DNA of 64,000 nucleotides from Candidatus Latescibacterota bacterium (lineage in GTDB: Bacteria > Krumholzibacteriota > Krumholzibacteriia > JACNKJ01). The position numbers were made by a program, and so were the translations under genes. Positions 16,942 to 26,052 of this stretch are shown here, in pieces. A model generated the notes under the pieces. The model had not been told where the DNA came from and made no database searches. It saw nothing but the letters and a program-made list of their open reading frames with translations. Numbering within the stretch: position 1 is the first letter of the stretch; every line of letters starts with the position of its first letter. The stretch is taken from positions 434,001 to 498,000 of the forward strand of contig JACKDC010000001.1 of the NCBI GenBank assembly GCA_020633725.1, given 5' to 3'.

Positions 16942-19900
16942 ACCACTCCGTCGACGGAGCCGCCGGCTGGGCCTCGCCCTCGCCTCGCTCTTCCTCTTCG
17001 CGGCCGGCCTCGCGTCGGCGGCGGGCCCCGAGTTGCGCTGGCAAGGCGAGGGGCGCCAGGGTCGCGTGCTGATCCTGGCCGATCCCGCGGCCGGCGACCA
17101 GCCCGTGGACCTCAGCCTCGCCCTGCCGCAGACGGGGGGCTGGCGCGTGAGCGCGCTCAGCGTCGACGGGCGCTCCGTTCCCGTCGACGGCAGCGTGACG
17201 CTCGGCCTGCCGGGCGTCTTCCGGCGCGTGCGCGTCGGTCACCTGCGCTTCACGCCGCCCGCCCGCGGCTGGACCCGCGCCGAGCTCGTCCTCGACTTCG
17301 ACGCGCCGCTGGCCCCGTCGACCCGCTCCATCGCCGCCGATCCGCTGCTGGACGGTCTCGTCCTCAACCCCGCGCAGGCGGTGACCGTCGCCGCGCCGCG
17401 CGCCGCGGAACCCCGAGACCGCGATGACGAGATCTTCGACGGCAGCGGCCACTGGATCCGCCTGGACGTCGCCGCGACCGGGATCTATCGCCTGGACTAC
17501 GGCGACCTGGTGAGCGCGGGCATGATTCCCGGCGCGAGTCTCGTCGACCTGCGCCTGCTCGGCACGCGCGGCCTGGCCCAGCCCACGCGGCTCGAGTGGC
17601 CCGGCGGTTCCTGGGAGCGGGGCTGGCAGCTGCCGGAGTTGCCGCTGCTCGTGCGCGGGGGCGACAGCCTCGCGCCCGAGACCGAGATCCTCGCCTATCT
17701 CCCCGGCGTGGACGGCTACCGCGACGAGGCCGTGGCCGGCGCCGACTTCGAATCGTACCGGCGCGGCGCCTATGCGGCCCGCGCCGCGTACTACCTGAAC
17801 TGGGGCGGCGGCAGCCCGGGCGCGCGCGTGACCAGCGCCGACGCCGCGCCCCAGGGTGGCGAAACCGCGCTGAGCACGCTGCCCGCGCGCGTGCACCGGG
17901 AGCGCAACACCGAGTACAACTCGCACGAGCTCTTCGAGGACGGCTGGGCCTGGACCTACGTGTTCCCGGGCTCGGGACCCACCTCGATCGCCGACAACGT
18001 CGGGGTGGGCTGGCCGGCCAGCGGCGAGCCCGCCCGCCTGCGCATCGGCTTCGACGCCGATCGCCACGACGGCCTGAGCGGGCCGCACCACATCCAGGGC
18101 TATCTCACGCCCGCGTCGGTGCAGGCCGACCCCGCGGATCCGACGCACCGCTTCGTGGACGGCAGCGCCTTCATCAGCTCCTCGCTGAGCCAGGCCGTGT
18201 TCGAGGGGACGCTGCCCCTGCCGGCGGATCTGGAGGGACTGTCCACGCTTCGCTTCACGCTGCGCCTGCCGCGGGACCCGCCCACGGGCCTCGCGAACGA
18301 CTTCGGCTGGCTGCTCTGGTACGAGCTCTACTACGCCGCGCGGCCGCGGACCGCGGACTCCGCGCCGCTGCTGCTCAACGTTCCCGACACCCAGGCGCGG
18401 GCCCAGGTGACGTCGAGCGGCTGGGCGCACCTGCCGGACGTCTGGGATCTCAGCGATCCCGCCGCTCCCGTGCTGCTCACGGGCGGCGTCTGGGCCGGCG
18501 ACAGCCTGGCGCTCGGGCTCGACACGTCCTCGCGCCGCCGGCTCATGCTCGTGGATTCCCAGGCTGCGTCCAGCTACCGGACGCCCGACCGGGTGCTGTC
18601 GGTCTCGCCCACGCCGCTGCGCCACGACGCGCGGCCCCACATGGTCGTGATCGCCTTCGACGGCAAGCTCGACGCGCCCGGCGACGACGGCTTCCTCGGC
18701 GCCGCCAATCGTTTCGCCGCCTGGCGCGCCGCCCACTTCCCCGCCATCGGCCAGGGCGAGATCGAGGTGGTGGGGGTCAGCGACATCTACGCGAACTTCG
18801 GCGGCGGCATGCAGGACCCGGCCGCGCTGCGGCACTTCCTGAAGTACCGCTTCGACACGCCGGAGTCCCGCCTCAGCTACGTTCTGCTGCTCGGCGACAC
18901 CAGCACGGACTACCGCAACTTCCTCGGCCGCGACGTGCGCGGCGACGTGAGCAACGTCCTGGTGCCGTCGATCAGCGACCGCTTCCGCATCGAGCAGTAC
19001 CCCTGGGCCTACACCACCGACGACTTCTTCGCCTACATGGACGCGGAGGACGACTCGCTGCGCCGGGCCATTCCCGACCTCGCGATGGGCCGGCTGCCCG
19101 CCAGCGACGAGAGCACGGCGGACGTCATGATCGACGCGATCATCGGCTACGAGCGCGACGCCGTGCCCGGCCTCTGGAACGACCGCATGGTGATCGCCAC
19201 CGACGACTACACGAAGAACTGCCAGGAGATCGACACCATCGACCACACGGCCCAGGCCGAGCTGCTGGTGCGCTTCGCGGTGCCGCCGGTCCTGGACCTG
19301 CAGAAGATCTACATGTGCGAGTGGGACTGCGACTACGCGGGCTTCAAGCCGCAGGCGCAGAACGCGCTCTTCGACGCGCTGAACGAGGGCGTCCTCGTCT
19401 TCAACTACGTGGGGCACGGCGGCAACGACGTGCTGAGCGACGAGCAGCTCCTCCTCACGCCGCGCCTGTCCTCGCTGGCCAACGGGAACCGCCGCTTCCT
19501 CTTCGTCTCGGCCTCGTGCAACGTCGGCAAGTTCGACGACACCCAGGGCCGCAGCATGAGCGAGGAGATGCTTTCGCTGGCCGCGGGCGGGGCGATCGCG
19601 ACGATGGCGTCCAGCGATCTCTCGAGCGCGAGCTTCAACAACCAGCTCAACCGCAACTTCCTGCAGGAGCTCTTCCCGGACCGCCTCGTGCGCGACCCGC
19701 AGGCGGTGGGCGCGGCGCTGCTGCGCGCGAAGGTGCGCATCCAGCAGGTCGACTACGAGCAGTCCCAGGGCTTCAACAACGAGCGCTACACCGTGCTCGG
19801 CGATCCCTCGCTGCGCCTGCGCACGCCCCAGCTGACGGTGGAGTTCGACGCCACCCGCGCCGACACGCTGGAGGTGGGCAGCACGCTGGCCGTGTCGGGG

Positions 19901-20881
19901 CGCGTGCTTCGCGACGGGCTGCTGGCCCCGGACTTCAACGGCGAGCTGCAGCTCAGCGTGCGCGCCTCGGCGGACACCAGCGGCACGATGAAGCCGCTCT
20001 ACGGCGGCGGCACGGCCCACGTGGCCTACCACCTGCCCGGGCCCGAGGTCTTCCGGGGCCGCGTGCGCGTGACCGACGGGCGCTTCCAGTCGCCGGCCTT
20101 CTTCGTCCCCGGGCTGCCGGACTCGGCGCTGGGGAACTACGGCCGCATTCGCGCCTTCGCGGTGGACACGGACAGCGGCCAGGAGGCCGCGGGCGCGCTG
20201 GACTCGCTGACGGTGCTGCCGGGCATCCTGCCGCCGGCGGGGGATCCGCCGCGGGTGTCGCTGCATCTGGCCAGCGGCGCGACGCACTCCACCCCGGGCG
20301 GCGGCTACGCGGTGGAGGCCGAGGCGGCGTCGGGGATCAACCTGGTGGGCGCCCATCCGCAGAACGCGATCTTCGTGGAGTTCGTGGAGACGGGCGAGGT
20401 GGACAATCTCACCGATCGCTTCGAGTACGGCGTGGGCAGCGCCACGGCGGGCAGCGCCGAGGGCGTGCTGCCGCCCGGGCTGCCGCAGGGCCTCAACACC
20501 CTGGTGGCCTCGGTGGCGGACAACCTGGGGAACGTGGGACGCGACACGCTGCGCGTCGAGATCTTCGAAGCCGGCCGCGCGGACGTGCTGGCCGTGCAGC
20601 CCTTCCCCAATCCCTTCCGCGGCCGCTGCGCCATCAGCTTCGAGTTGACGGCGCCCGGCCACGTGAGCTGCGACATCTACACGGTGAGCGGGCGGCGGGT
20701 CCGTCACCTGGAACTGGATTGCCCGGACGCGGGGCGCTACGCCCTGGACTGGGACGGCCGCGACAGCGTGGGTGACGAGGTGGCCAACGGCACGTACCTC
20801 TATCGCCTCGAGGCGGTCTACAGCGACAACGCGGCACGGCGGCGCGAGCGAACCGGCGCCCTCGTCCGCATGCGCGAGTGA
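16934..20881 (+). CDS. Gingipain-type C25 peptidase, PorU-like, with C-terminal FlgD-like domain
   Basis: A 1,315-residue exported cysteine peptidase. A signal peptide (Arg-rich start, then LALASLFLFAAGLASA) is followed by about 500 residues of beta-rich N-terminal region and a C25 catalytic domain. The catalytic pair is His828 in FNYVGHGGND and Cys862 in VSASCNVGKFD, 34 residues apart as in gingipains. Ig-like regions follow, and the last 90 or so residues contain PFPNPFRG and an NGTYLYRLEA end typical of FlgD-like or type IX sorting tails. Size, C25 fold and the PorV-like gene immediately downstream suggest PorU, the type IX secretion sortase that removes cargo C-terminal signals and attaches A-LPS. 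It could instead be a secreted C25 cargo protease. The start at 16934 puts the signal peptide at the N-terminus. Confidence 0.82.
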   Translation: MRRPLRRRSRRLGLALASLFLFAAGLASAAGPELRWQGEGRQGRVLILADPAAGDQPVDLSLALPQTGGWRVSALSVDGRSVPVDGSVTLGLPGVFRRVRVGHLRFTPPARGWTRAELVLDFDAPLAPSTRSIAADPLLDGLVLNPAQAVTVAAPRAAEPRDRDDEIFDGSGHWIRLDVAATGIYRLDYGDLVSAGMIPGASLVDLRLLGTRGLAQPTRLEWPGGSWERGWQLPELPLLVRGGDSLAPETEILAYLPGVDGYRDEAVAGADFESYRRGAYAARAAYYLNWGGGSPGARVTSADAAPQGGETALSTLPARVHRERNTEYNSHELFEDGWAWTYVFPGSGPTSIADNVGVGWPASGEPARLRIGFDADRHDGLSGPHHIQGYLTPASVQADPADPTHRFVDGSAFISSSLSQAVFEGTLPLPADLEGLSTLRFTLRLPRDPPTGLANDFGWLLWYELYYAARPRTADSAPLLLNVPDTQARAQVTSSGWAHLPDVWDLSDPAAPVLLTGGVWAGDSLALGLDTSSRRRLMLVDSQAASSYRTPDRVLSVSPTPLRHDARPHMVVIAFDGKLDAPGDDGFLGAANRFAAWRAAHFPAIGQGEIEVVGVSDIYANFGGGMQDPAALRHFLKYRFDTPESRLSYVLLLGDTSTDYRNFLGRDVRGDVSNVLVPSISDRFRIEQYPWAYTTDDFFAYMDAEDDSLRRAIPDLAMGRLPASDESTADVMIDAIIGYERDAVPGLWNDRMVIATDDYTKNCQEIDTIDHTAQAELLVRFAVPPVLDLQKIYMCEWDCDYAGFKPQAQNALFDALNEGVLVFNYVGHGGNDVLSDEQLLLTPRLSSLANGNRRFLFVSASCNVGKFDDTQGRSMSEEMLSLAAGGAIATMASSDLSSASFNNQLNRNFLQELFPDRLVRDPQAVGAALLRAKVRIQQVDYEQSQGFNNERYTVLGDPSLRLRTPQLTVEFDATRADTLEVGSTLAVSGRVLRDGLLAPDFNGELQLSVRASADTSGTMKPLYGGGTAHVAYHLPGPEVFRGRVRVTDGRFQSPAFFVPGLPDSALGNYGRIRAFAVDTDSGQEAAGALDSLTVLPGILPPAGDPPRVSLHLASGATHSTPGGGYAVEAEAASGINLVGAHPQNAIFVEFVETGEVDNLTDRFEYGVGSATAGSAEGVLPPGLPQGLNTLVASVADNLGNVGRDTLRVEIFEAGRADVLAVQPFPNPFRGRCAISFELTAPGHVSCDIYTVSGRRVRHLELDCPDAGRYALDWDGRDSVGDEVANGTYLYRLEAVYSDNAARRRERTGALVRMRE

Positions 20882-20883
20882 GC

Positions 20884-20913
20884 TTGACCCTGCTCGCCGA
20901 AGGAATCTATATT
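20884..20913 (+). promoter_or_regulatory. Predicted sigma-70-type promoter of PorV-like gene
   Basis: TTGACC (20884-20889), an 18-base spacer and TATATT (20908-20913), one of the best consensus matches in the window. It starts just after the PorU-like stop. A GGAGG ribosome site (20933-20937) precedes the ATG at 20947. It would let the barrel be made in excess of the peptidase. Confidence 0.7.
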
Positions 20914-20946
20914 GCGCGAAATCAACCCTTTTGGAGGACGAGCCGC

Positions 20947-21936
20947 ATGAACCGGACCGGATCCCACGCCCCTGTGGCCCTGCTGACCTTGCTGCTGCTG
21001 CTGCTGGCCTCGGGCAACGCCCTCGCCAGCGTGGCCGGTGCCGCCAGCCTGCAGATTCCGCCCAGCGCCCGCTTCAACGGGCTGGGCCAGAGTGGCGTGG
21101 CCCTGGCGGACGACGCCACCGCCGCCTGGTGGAACCCCGCGGGGCTTGGCTTCATGACCGGCCGCACCCTCGGCCTCATGCACAGCAAGCTGGTGCCCGA
21201 CCTCGCCGACGACATCTACTACGAGTTCGCCGGCTGGGTGCAGCAGCTGGAGGGCTGGGGCACCTACTCGGTGAACGTCATCTACCTCTCCTACGGGACG
21301 AGCGTGAAGACGACCGACAGCCCCGACCCCGAGGGCACCTTCACCAGCTACGAGTTCTCGCCCTCGCTCAGCTACGGCGTGCGCCTCGACGAGAACACCG
21401 CCGTGGGCCTGGGCTTCAAGTACGTGCGCGTGGATCTCGCGCCGTCGGGCAGCGTGCCCGACCAGGGCGCGGGCTCCGGCGCGGGCGCCGGCGGCTCGGT
21501 GGCCGTGGACCTCGGCTTCCTGCGCCACTTCGGCAACTACAGCGCGGGCCTGGCGCTGACGAACTTCGGCCCCAACATCAGCTTCATCGACGCCGAGCAG
21601 AGCGACCCGCTGCCGCGCTTCCTGCGCCTCGGCGCCGCGGGTCTCGTCTACCAGGGCGAGTACGGGCACGTTCTGGTGAGTGGCGACTTCAACAAGCTGC
21701 TGGTCTCCGGCGGCCAGACGACGCTCAACGGCGGCACGGAGCTGCAGTACACGGACATCATGGCCCTTCGCATCGGCTACATGTACGACCCGGACGGCCA
21801 CATCGAGGACTTCACCTTCGGCGGCGGCTTCCACAAGGCGCTGGGCGGGAAGGACTTCTTCTTTGACTACGCGAACATCCCGCAGGCCGACAACCTCGAC
21901 CGCGTGCACCGCTTCTCCTTCGAGATGCTCTTCTAG
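20947..21936 (+). CDS. PorV/PorQ-family outer membrane barrel
   Basis: A 329-residue outer-membrane protein with a long hydrophobic signal peptide (LLTLLLLLLASGNALA). The mature part opens with the PorV/PorQ signature: residues near SARFNGLGQSGVALADDATAAWWNPAG match the stretch in which small residues and the W-NPAGL motif line the start of a FadL-like barrel. Further strands alternate and the protein ends FSFEMLF with a terminal Phe. In type IX systems PorV binds the C-terminal domain of cargo and shuttles it to PorU for cleavage. Sitting right behind a C25 peptidase gene, this protein is best read as the PorV partner. The start at 20947 follows a promoter and a GGAGG site. Confidence 0.82.
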   Translation: MNRTGSHAPVALLTLLLLLLASGNALASVAGAASLQIPPSARFNGLGQSGVALADDATAAWWNPAGLGFMTGRTLGLMHSKLVPDLADDIYYEFAGWVQQLEGWGTYSVNVIYLSYGTSVKTTDSPDPEGTFTSYEFSPSLSYGVRLDENTAVGLGFKYVRVDLAPSGSVPDQGAGSGAGAGGSVAVDLGFLRHFGNYSAGLALTNFGPNISFIDAEQSDPLPRFLRLGAAGLVYQGEYGHVLVSGDFNKLLVSGGQTTLNGGTELQYTDIMALRIGYMYDPDGHIEDFTFGGGFHKALGGKDFFFDYANIPQADNLDRVHRFSFEMLF

Positions 21937-21948
21937 GACCGGGCGCCC

Positions 21949-24900
21949 ATGACACGCGCACGCGAGCCTCGGCCGGAGCGGCGCGGCGCCCTCCTCGGCG
22001 CGCGCGTCGGGATCCTGCTGGCGCTGCTGCTGACGGCCGGCGCCGCCATGGCCGGCCGCTGGGAGCCGCTGCTTCCCGGCGCCGAGCGCGGCGAGGTGGC
22101 GGATCCGTCCGCCCGCGATCCCTACGCGCAGCTCCGCCTGGACCGCCGGGCGGAGGTGGAGGCGCTGACGGCCGGCCTGCGCAAGGCGCTCGAGCGGCCG
22201 CAGCCCGCTGACGAGAACGCGCTCGGCGATCGCGCCGCCGGCGTGGGCACCACCCGCGTCATGGTCTGCCTGCTGGGCTTCCGCGAGAACCGGCGGCCGG
22301 ACCTGACCACCGTGCCCGTCGACGGCAAGTTCATGGCCGACGCGGACACGCTGGCCAGCTGGCTCACGCGCGTGGATCCGCCGCCGCACGACGCGGCCTT
22401 CTTCGACGCCCACATGCGCGCGATGCGGGAGTTCTACCGCATCCAGAGCTACGGCAAACTGCAGATCGAGTGGGACATTCTCGACGGCCCCGACGACGGC
22501 CTCTTCCTCCTGCCCGACATCGCCGACTACGGCCCGGGCGAGTCGGGCGGCTACTGGACGCTCGAGCTGCTGGAGAGCGCCGTGCGCACGATGGTGGACA
22601 GCATCGACGTCGCGCTGCAGGCCGACCCCGACGGCCCGCGCTTCGCCGACTACGACCACGTGATGATCTTCCACGCCGGCAGCGACCTGCAGAACGACAT
22701 CTTCCAGGACAGCCCCAACGACCTGCCGAGCTTCAACATCTTCTTCGGCGAGCCGCCGCTGGTGGACGGGGGGACGCACCCGCTGGGCTCCGTGTTGCTC
22801 CTGCCGGAGACGACGACCCAGGACACCGATCCGGCCGATCCCATCTACGGCGCGCTGAACGCCGTCACCGCCCACGAGTTCGGCCACCAGCTCGACCTGG
22901 TGGACACCTACAACACCCTCTGGGGCTGGCCGAGCGTGGGCTACTGGGATCTCATGGACAGCGGCCACCAGATCCTCTACGGCTTCCAGACGCTGGACGA
23001 CCCCGACCCGATCTACGTCTACGGCGCGCTGCCCACGAGCTTCGGCATCTGGCATCGCATGCTGCTGGGCTGGGTCAGCGAGGACGACGGCAGCCTAGAG
23101 CGCCCCGGCGGCGGCGCGCACGACATCGAGCTCACCGCCTGCAACGTGCAGGCGCCGGGCGGAGTGAAGGCCCTGCGCGTGGACTTCAGCGAGCGGGAGT
23201 ACTTCCTCTTCGAGAACCGCCAGGAGCTGCTCTGGCCGGGCGGGCGCTACGTGAAGAGCGACGAGGCCACGGGCGTCTTCCAGTTCGTCTCCAAGGACTT
23301 CCCGGCCTATCCCGACAGCGCGGAGAACATCGGCGAGTACGACCTCTTCATCCCGCAGTCGGGGCTGCTGGCCTGGCACGTGGACGAGCGCGACTTCGAG
23401 ACGCTCTACCCGCTCAACGTGATCAACCCCGCCGACGACCGCCACGTGATCCTCGTGGAGGCCGACGGCGCCGGCGACCTCGGCGATCCCTACTCCTTCG
23501 ACTGGCGCGGCAACGACCGCGATCCCTTCTACACCGGCAACGTCACCGAGTGGCTGCCCGAGGGCGTGCCCAACACGCGCCTGCGCGACGGCACCGCCTC
23601 CGGCTTCTCGATGACCGACCTGGTGACGAGTCCCTACCTCGACAGCGACGGCTTCGTGGACTCCACCGTGACCTTCGACATCGCACTCGCGGGCCAGCCG
23701 ACCGGTTTCCCCCGCGACGACCGCGCGGTGGTGGACTCCACGCTCGCCCAGCGCCCCGCCACGGGCAGCCTGCTGCCCCTCGCCGACGGCGACGCGCTCT
23801 GGCTCGGCTACGTGATGGACTCGCTCGACCCGGACACGCTGCTGCAGAGCCATCTCATCGTGAGCGGCAGCGACGCCGCGAGCGGCCCGCCGCTGGCCCC
23901 GCGCGCGCCCGCGCGCCTGGGCAACACGCTGAGCGGCGCGGCGCTGCTCGACGCGCCCGCCGTCGCGGCGCGCGACTGGATCCTGCTCACGCCGGACTCG
24001 CTGCTGGTGTGGAACATCCCCTCGCCCGGCGCGCCGCCCACGCCCGCCGGCGGCGCCGAGCTGCCCGCGGGGCCCGCCACGCTCCCGCTGGCCATCGCCG
24101 TGGGCGACTCGGCCGCGGTGTTCTGGCTGGGCGAGGACGGCTTCCTCTACGTGCTGGACTACTCGCTGAAGCGCGGTACACCGGCGCCGAGCGCGAAGCG
24201 CGCGATGCTCGCGCCCGCGTCCCGCGGCGCGCGGCAGGACCTGCCCGTCATGGCGCCGCTCTGCCGCGTCGAGACCGCGGACGGCGCGCGCCTGGGCATC
24301 GCCCTGGGCGACACGCTCAATCTCGTGGATCCCTTCGGCAACGCGCCAGTCGCGCAGTATCCGCTGCCCGACCCGGGCGACGGTCCCTTCTGGATCCGCC
24401 CCGTGGACCTGGACGCCGACGGCGTGGAGTCGCCGGAGGAGCTCTTCTGGGTCCACGTCGACGGCCGCGTCGCCACGCCGGACCCCGCGGGCGGCGCACC
24501 CACGCTCCGCTTCGCCGCGCCGCTCGGCGGCGCCACGCTGAGCGCCGAGCCCGCCGTGGCGGATCTGGACGGCGACGGCCGTCCCGAGCTGCTCCTCGCC
24601 GCGGGCGACCGCGTGCACCGCCTGAGCTTCGAGGGCTTCGCCTATCCGAACTGGCCGTTGCGCCTCGGCGAGCTGGCCGATCTGGACACGCCCATGCGCG
24701 TGGGGTCGGGCCTGCGCGCCGCCGATCTCACCGGCGACGGCGTGGCCGAGCTGATCGTCTTCGGCGACTCGGGTCACCTGATCGTCGCGGACGCCGACGC
24801 GCGGCCCGTGCTCGGTACGCCGCGCTCGCTGGCGGCGGCGCCGCCGCAGGATCTGATCGCGCGGGACGGCCGCGTCTACGCGGTGAGCCGCGACGGCTTC

Positions 24901-25299
24901 CTGCTCGCCTTCGCCGGGAGCGGCGGCGCGGGCGTGCCCGCGGAGTGGGGCGCCGGCGGTGGCGGCACCGACCGCGGCGGGCGCTGGCAGCGTCAGCACG
25001 CGCTGCAGCCGGGCGGCGGCGACATCGCCGAGGGCTGGCTGCTCTATCCCAACCCCGCGGCGGACTGGGTGCGGCTGCACCATCCGTCGCTGGCGGCGGG
25101 CACCCACGTGCGACTCGAGCTCTTCGACCTCGAAGGGCAGCACAAGTTCACGCGCGAGGCGACGGTCCCCGTCGACGGCCCCTTCGAGATTCCCCTGCAG
25201 CTGCGCAGCCTCGCTTCGGGCGTCTACTTCTGCCGCATCGAGGTGGAAGGGGAGGCCGGGAGCCGTCACCTCCTGCGTCGACTGGGAGTCTTGCGATGA
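21949..25299 (+). CDS. M6-family secreted metalloprotease with type IX-like sorting tail
   Basis: A 1,116-residue exported protease of the immune inhibitor A (M6) family. A signal peptide is followed by a propeptide-like region, then the catalytic domain with zinc motif HEFGHQ (His309 and His313) and an LVDTYN continuation, with the downstream WDLMDSGH segment typical of M6. The middle is a long beta-rich region with FG-GAP/VCBS-like repeats (VADLDGDGRPELLL and ADLTGDGVAELIV). The C-terminal 80 residues begin LLYPNPAADWV and end in GVYFCRIEVEG plus a basic tail, the pattern of T9SS type A sorting domains. It starts 12 bases after the PorV-like gene and is the likely cargo of that system. Substrate proteins are unknown. 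Confidence 0.85.
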   Translation: MTRAREPRPERRGALLGARVGILLALLLTAGAAMAGRWEPLLPGAERGEVADPSARDPYAQLRLDRRAEVEALTAGLRKALERPQPADENALGDRAAGVGTTRVMVCLLGFRENRRPDLTTVPVDGKFMADADTLASWLTRVDPPPHDAAFFDAHMRAMREFYRIQSYGKLQIEWDILDGPDDGLFLLPDIADYGPGESGGYWTLELLESAVRTMVDSIDVALQADPDGPRFADYDHVMIFHAGSDLQNDIFQDSPNDLPSFNIFFGEPPLVDGGTHPLGSVLLLPETTTQDTDPADPIYGALNAVTAHEFGHQLDLVDTYNTLWGWPSVGYWDLMDSGHQILYGFQTLDDPDPIYVYGALPTSFGIWHRMLLGWVSEDDGSLERPGGGAHDIELTACNVQAPGGVKALRVDFSEREYFLFENRQELLWPGGRYVKSDEATGVFQFVSKDFPAYPDSAENIGEYDLFIPQSGLLAWHVDERDFETLYPLNVINPADDRHVILVEADGAGDLGDPYSFDWRGNDRDPFYTGNVTEWLPEGVPNTRLRDGTASGFSMTDLVTSPYLDSDGFVDSTVTFDIALAGQPTGFPRDDRAVVDSTLAQRPATGSLLPLADGDALWLGYVMDSLDPDTLLQSHLIVSGSDAASGPPLAPRAPARLGNTLSGAALLDAPAVAARDWILLTPDSLLVWNIPSPGAPPTPAGGAELPAGPATLPLAIAVGDSAAVFWLGEDGFLYVLDYSLKRGTPAPSAKRAMLAPASRGARQDLPVMAPLCRVETADGARLGIALGDTLNLVDPFGNAPVAQYPLPDPGDGPFWIRPVDLDADGVESPEELFWVHVDGRVATPDPAGGAPTLRFAAPLGGATLSAEPAVADLDGDGRPELLLAAGDRVHRLSFEGFAYPNWPLRLGELADLDTPMRVGSGLRAADLTGDGVAELIVFGDSGHLIVADADARPVLGTPRSLAAAPPQDLIARDGRVYAVSRDGFLLAFAGSGGAGVPAEWGAGGGGTDRGGRWQRQHALQPGGGDIAEGWLLYPNPAADWVRLHHPSLAAGTHVRLELFDLEGQHKFTREATVPVDGPFEIPLQLRSLASGVYFCRIEVEGEAGSRHLLRRLGVLR

Positions 25300-26051
25300 A
25301 ACGTGCCACGCTCGCCGCCCTCGTGATCGTCACCCTGCTTGCGCCGAGCGCGCGGGCCATGGACGCGAAGCCGCTGCTCTACTCGCTGCTGATCCCGGGC
25401 ATGGGGGAGTGGAGCCTTGGCCACAAGCGGATCGCGCTGACCCACTTCGCCCTGGAGGCCGGCTGCTGGGCCGGCAACTTCTACTATCGTGACCGTGGGT
25501 TCGAGCTCCGCCACGACTATGAGGCCTACGCCGAGGCGCACTGGGAAGAGGCGCGCTGGGCCAGCGCCTGGAGCCCGGACGGCCAGCCCGACTGGATGGA
25601 CTGGGTCACTCCCGAGCAGTGGGACGCCTACGCCTGGCCCGACACCATTGCCAGCGCCATGGACTTCTGGCGCGACGGCCACCAGGACTACCTGGAGAGC
25701 CACTTCGCGCCCTACCAGGAGGACCCCCAGCACTATTACGAGAATCTCGGCAAGTACGACTGGTACCGCTGGGGCTGGGACGACTACAGTGAAAGCGCCG
25801 ACGACTCGGCGAACCGATACGTCTACGCGGCCATGCGCAAGGACAGCAACGACGCCTTCACCACGGCCGAGCACTTCATCTACGCGCTGGTGGTGGGCCG
25901 GGTGGTGTCGCTGGCGGACACCTTCCTGATGCTGCGCCGCCTCGAGGCCGGCGTGCCGCCGCAGGAACTGGACCGCGGCTGGCGTCTGGAGATGGCGCCC
26001 GTGGACCCGCGCGAGTCGCGCTTCGCGCTCGCCCTGACGAGGAGATGGTAG
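25296..26051 (+). CDS. DUF5683-like exported/membrane protein, copy 1
   Basis: A 251-residue protein whose ATG overlaps the protease stop (ATGA). A signal peptide (LVIVTLLAPSARA) precedes a segment LLYSLLIPGMGEWSLGHK resembling the start of DUF5683 proteins of the FCB group, in which a hydrophobic LLPG-GQ-Y hairpin opens the domain. The rest is rich in Trp, Tyr and Asp, with a final helix FIYALVVGRVVSLADTFLML. The protein encoded next shares this plan (LLPGWGQRYL and a final LYALLVNRVVAMVDTW), so the two look like diverged tandem paralogues. The function is unknown; an envelope role is inferred from the signal peptide and context. Confidence 0.65.
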   Translation: MKRATLAALVIVTLLAPSARAMDAKPLLYSLLIPGMGEWSLGHKRIALTHFALEAGCWAGNFYYRDRGFELRHDYEAYAEAHWEEARWASAWSPDGQPDWMDWVTPEQWDAYAWPDTIASAMDFWRDGHQDYLESHFAPYQEDPQHYYENLGKYDWYRWGWDDYSESADDSANRYVYAAMRKDSNDAFTTAEHFIYALVVGRVVSLADTFLMLRRLEAGVPPQELDRGWRLEMAPVDPRESRFALALTRRW

Positions 26052-26052
26052 C

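Noticed and set aside
16289..20707. Very long open frame on the minus strand opposite accA and the PorU-like gene
   Set aside because: It is antisense to well-supported genes, is composed of Arg/Ala/Gly/His/Val-rich low-complexity sequence and exists because stops are rare in high-G+C DNA.
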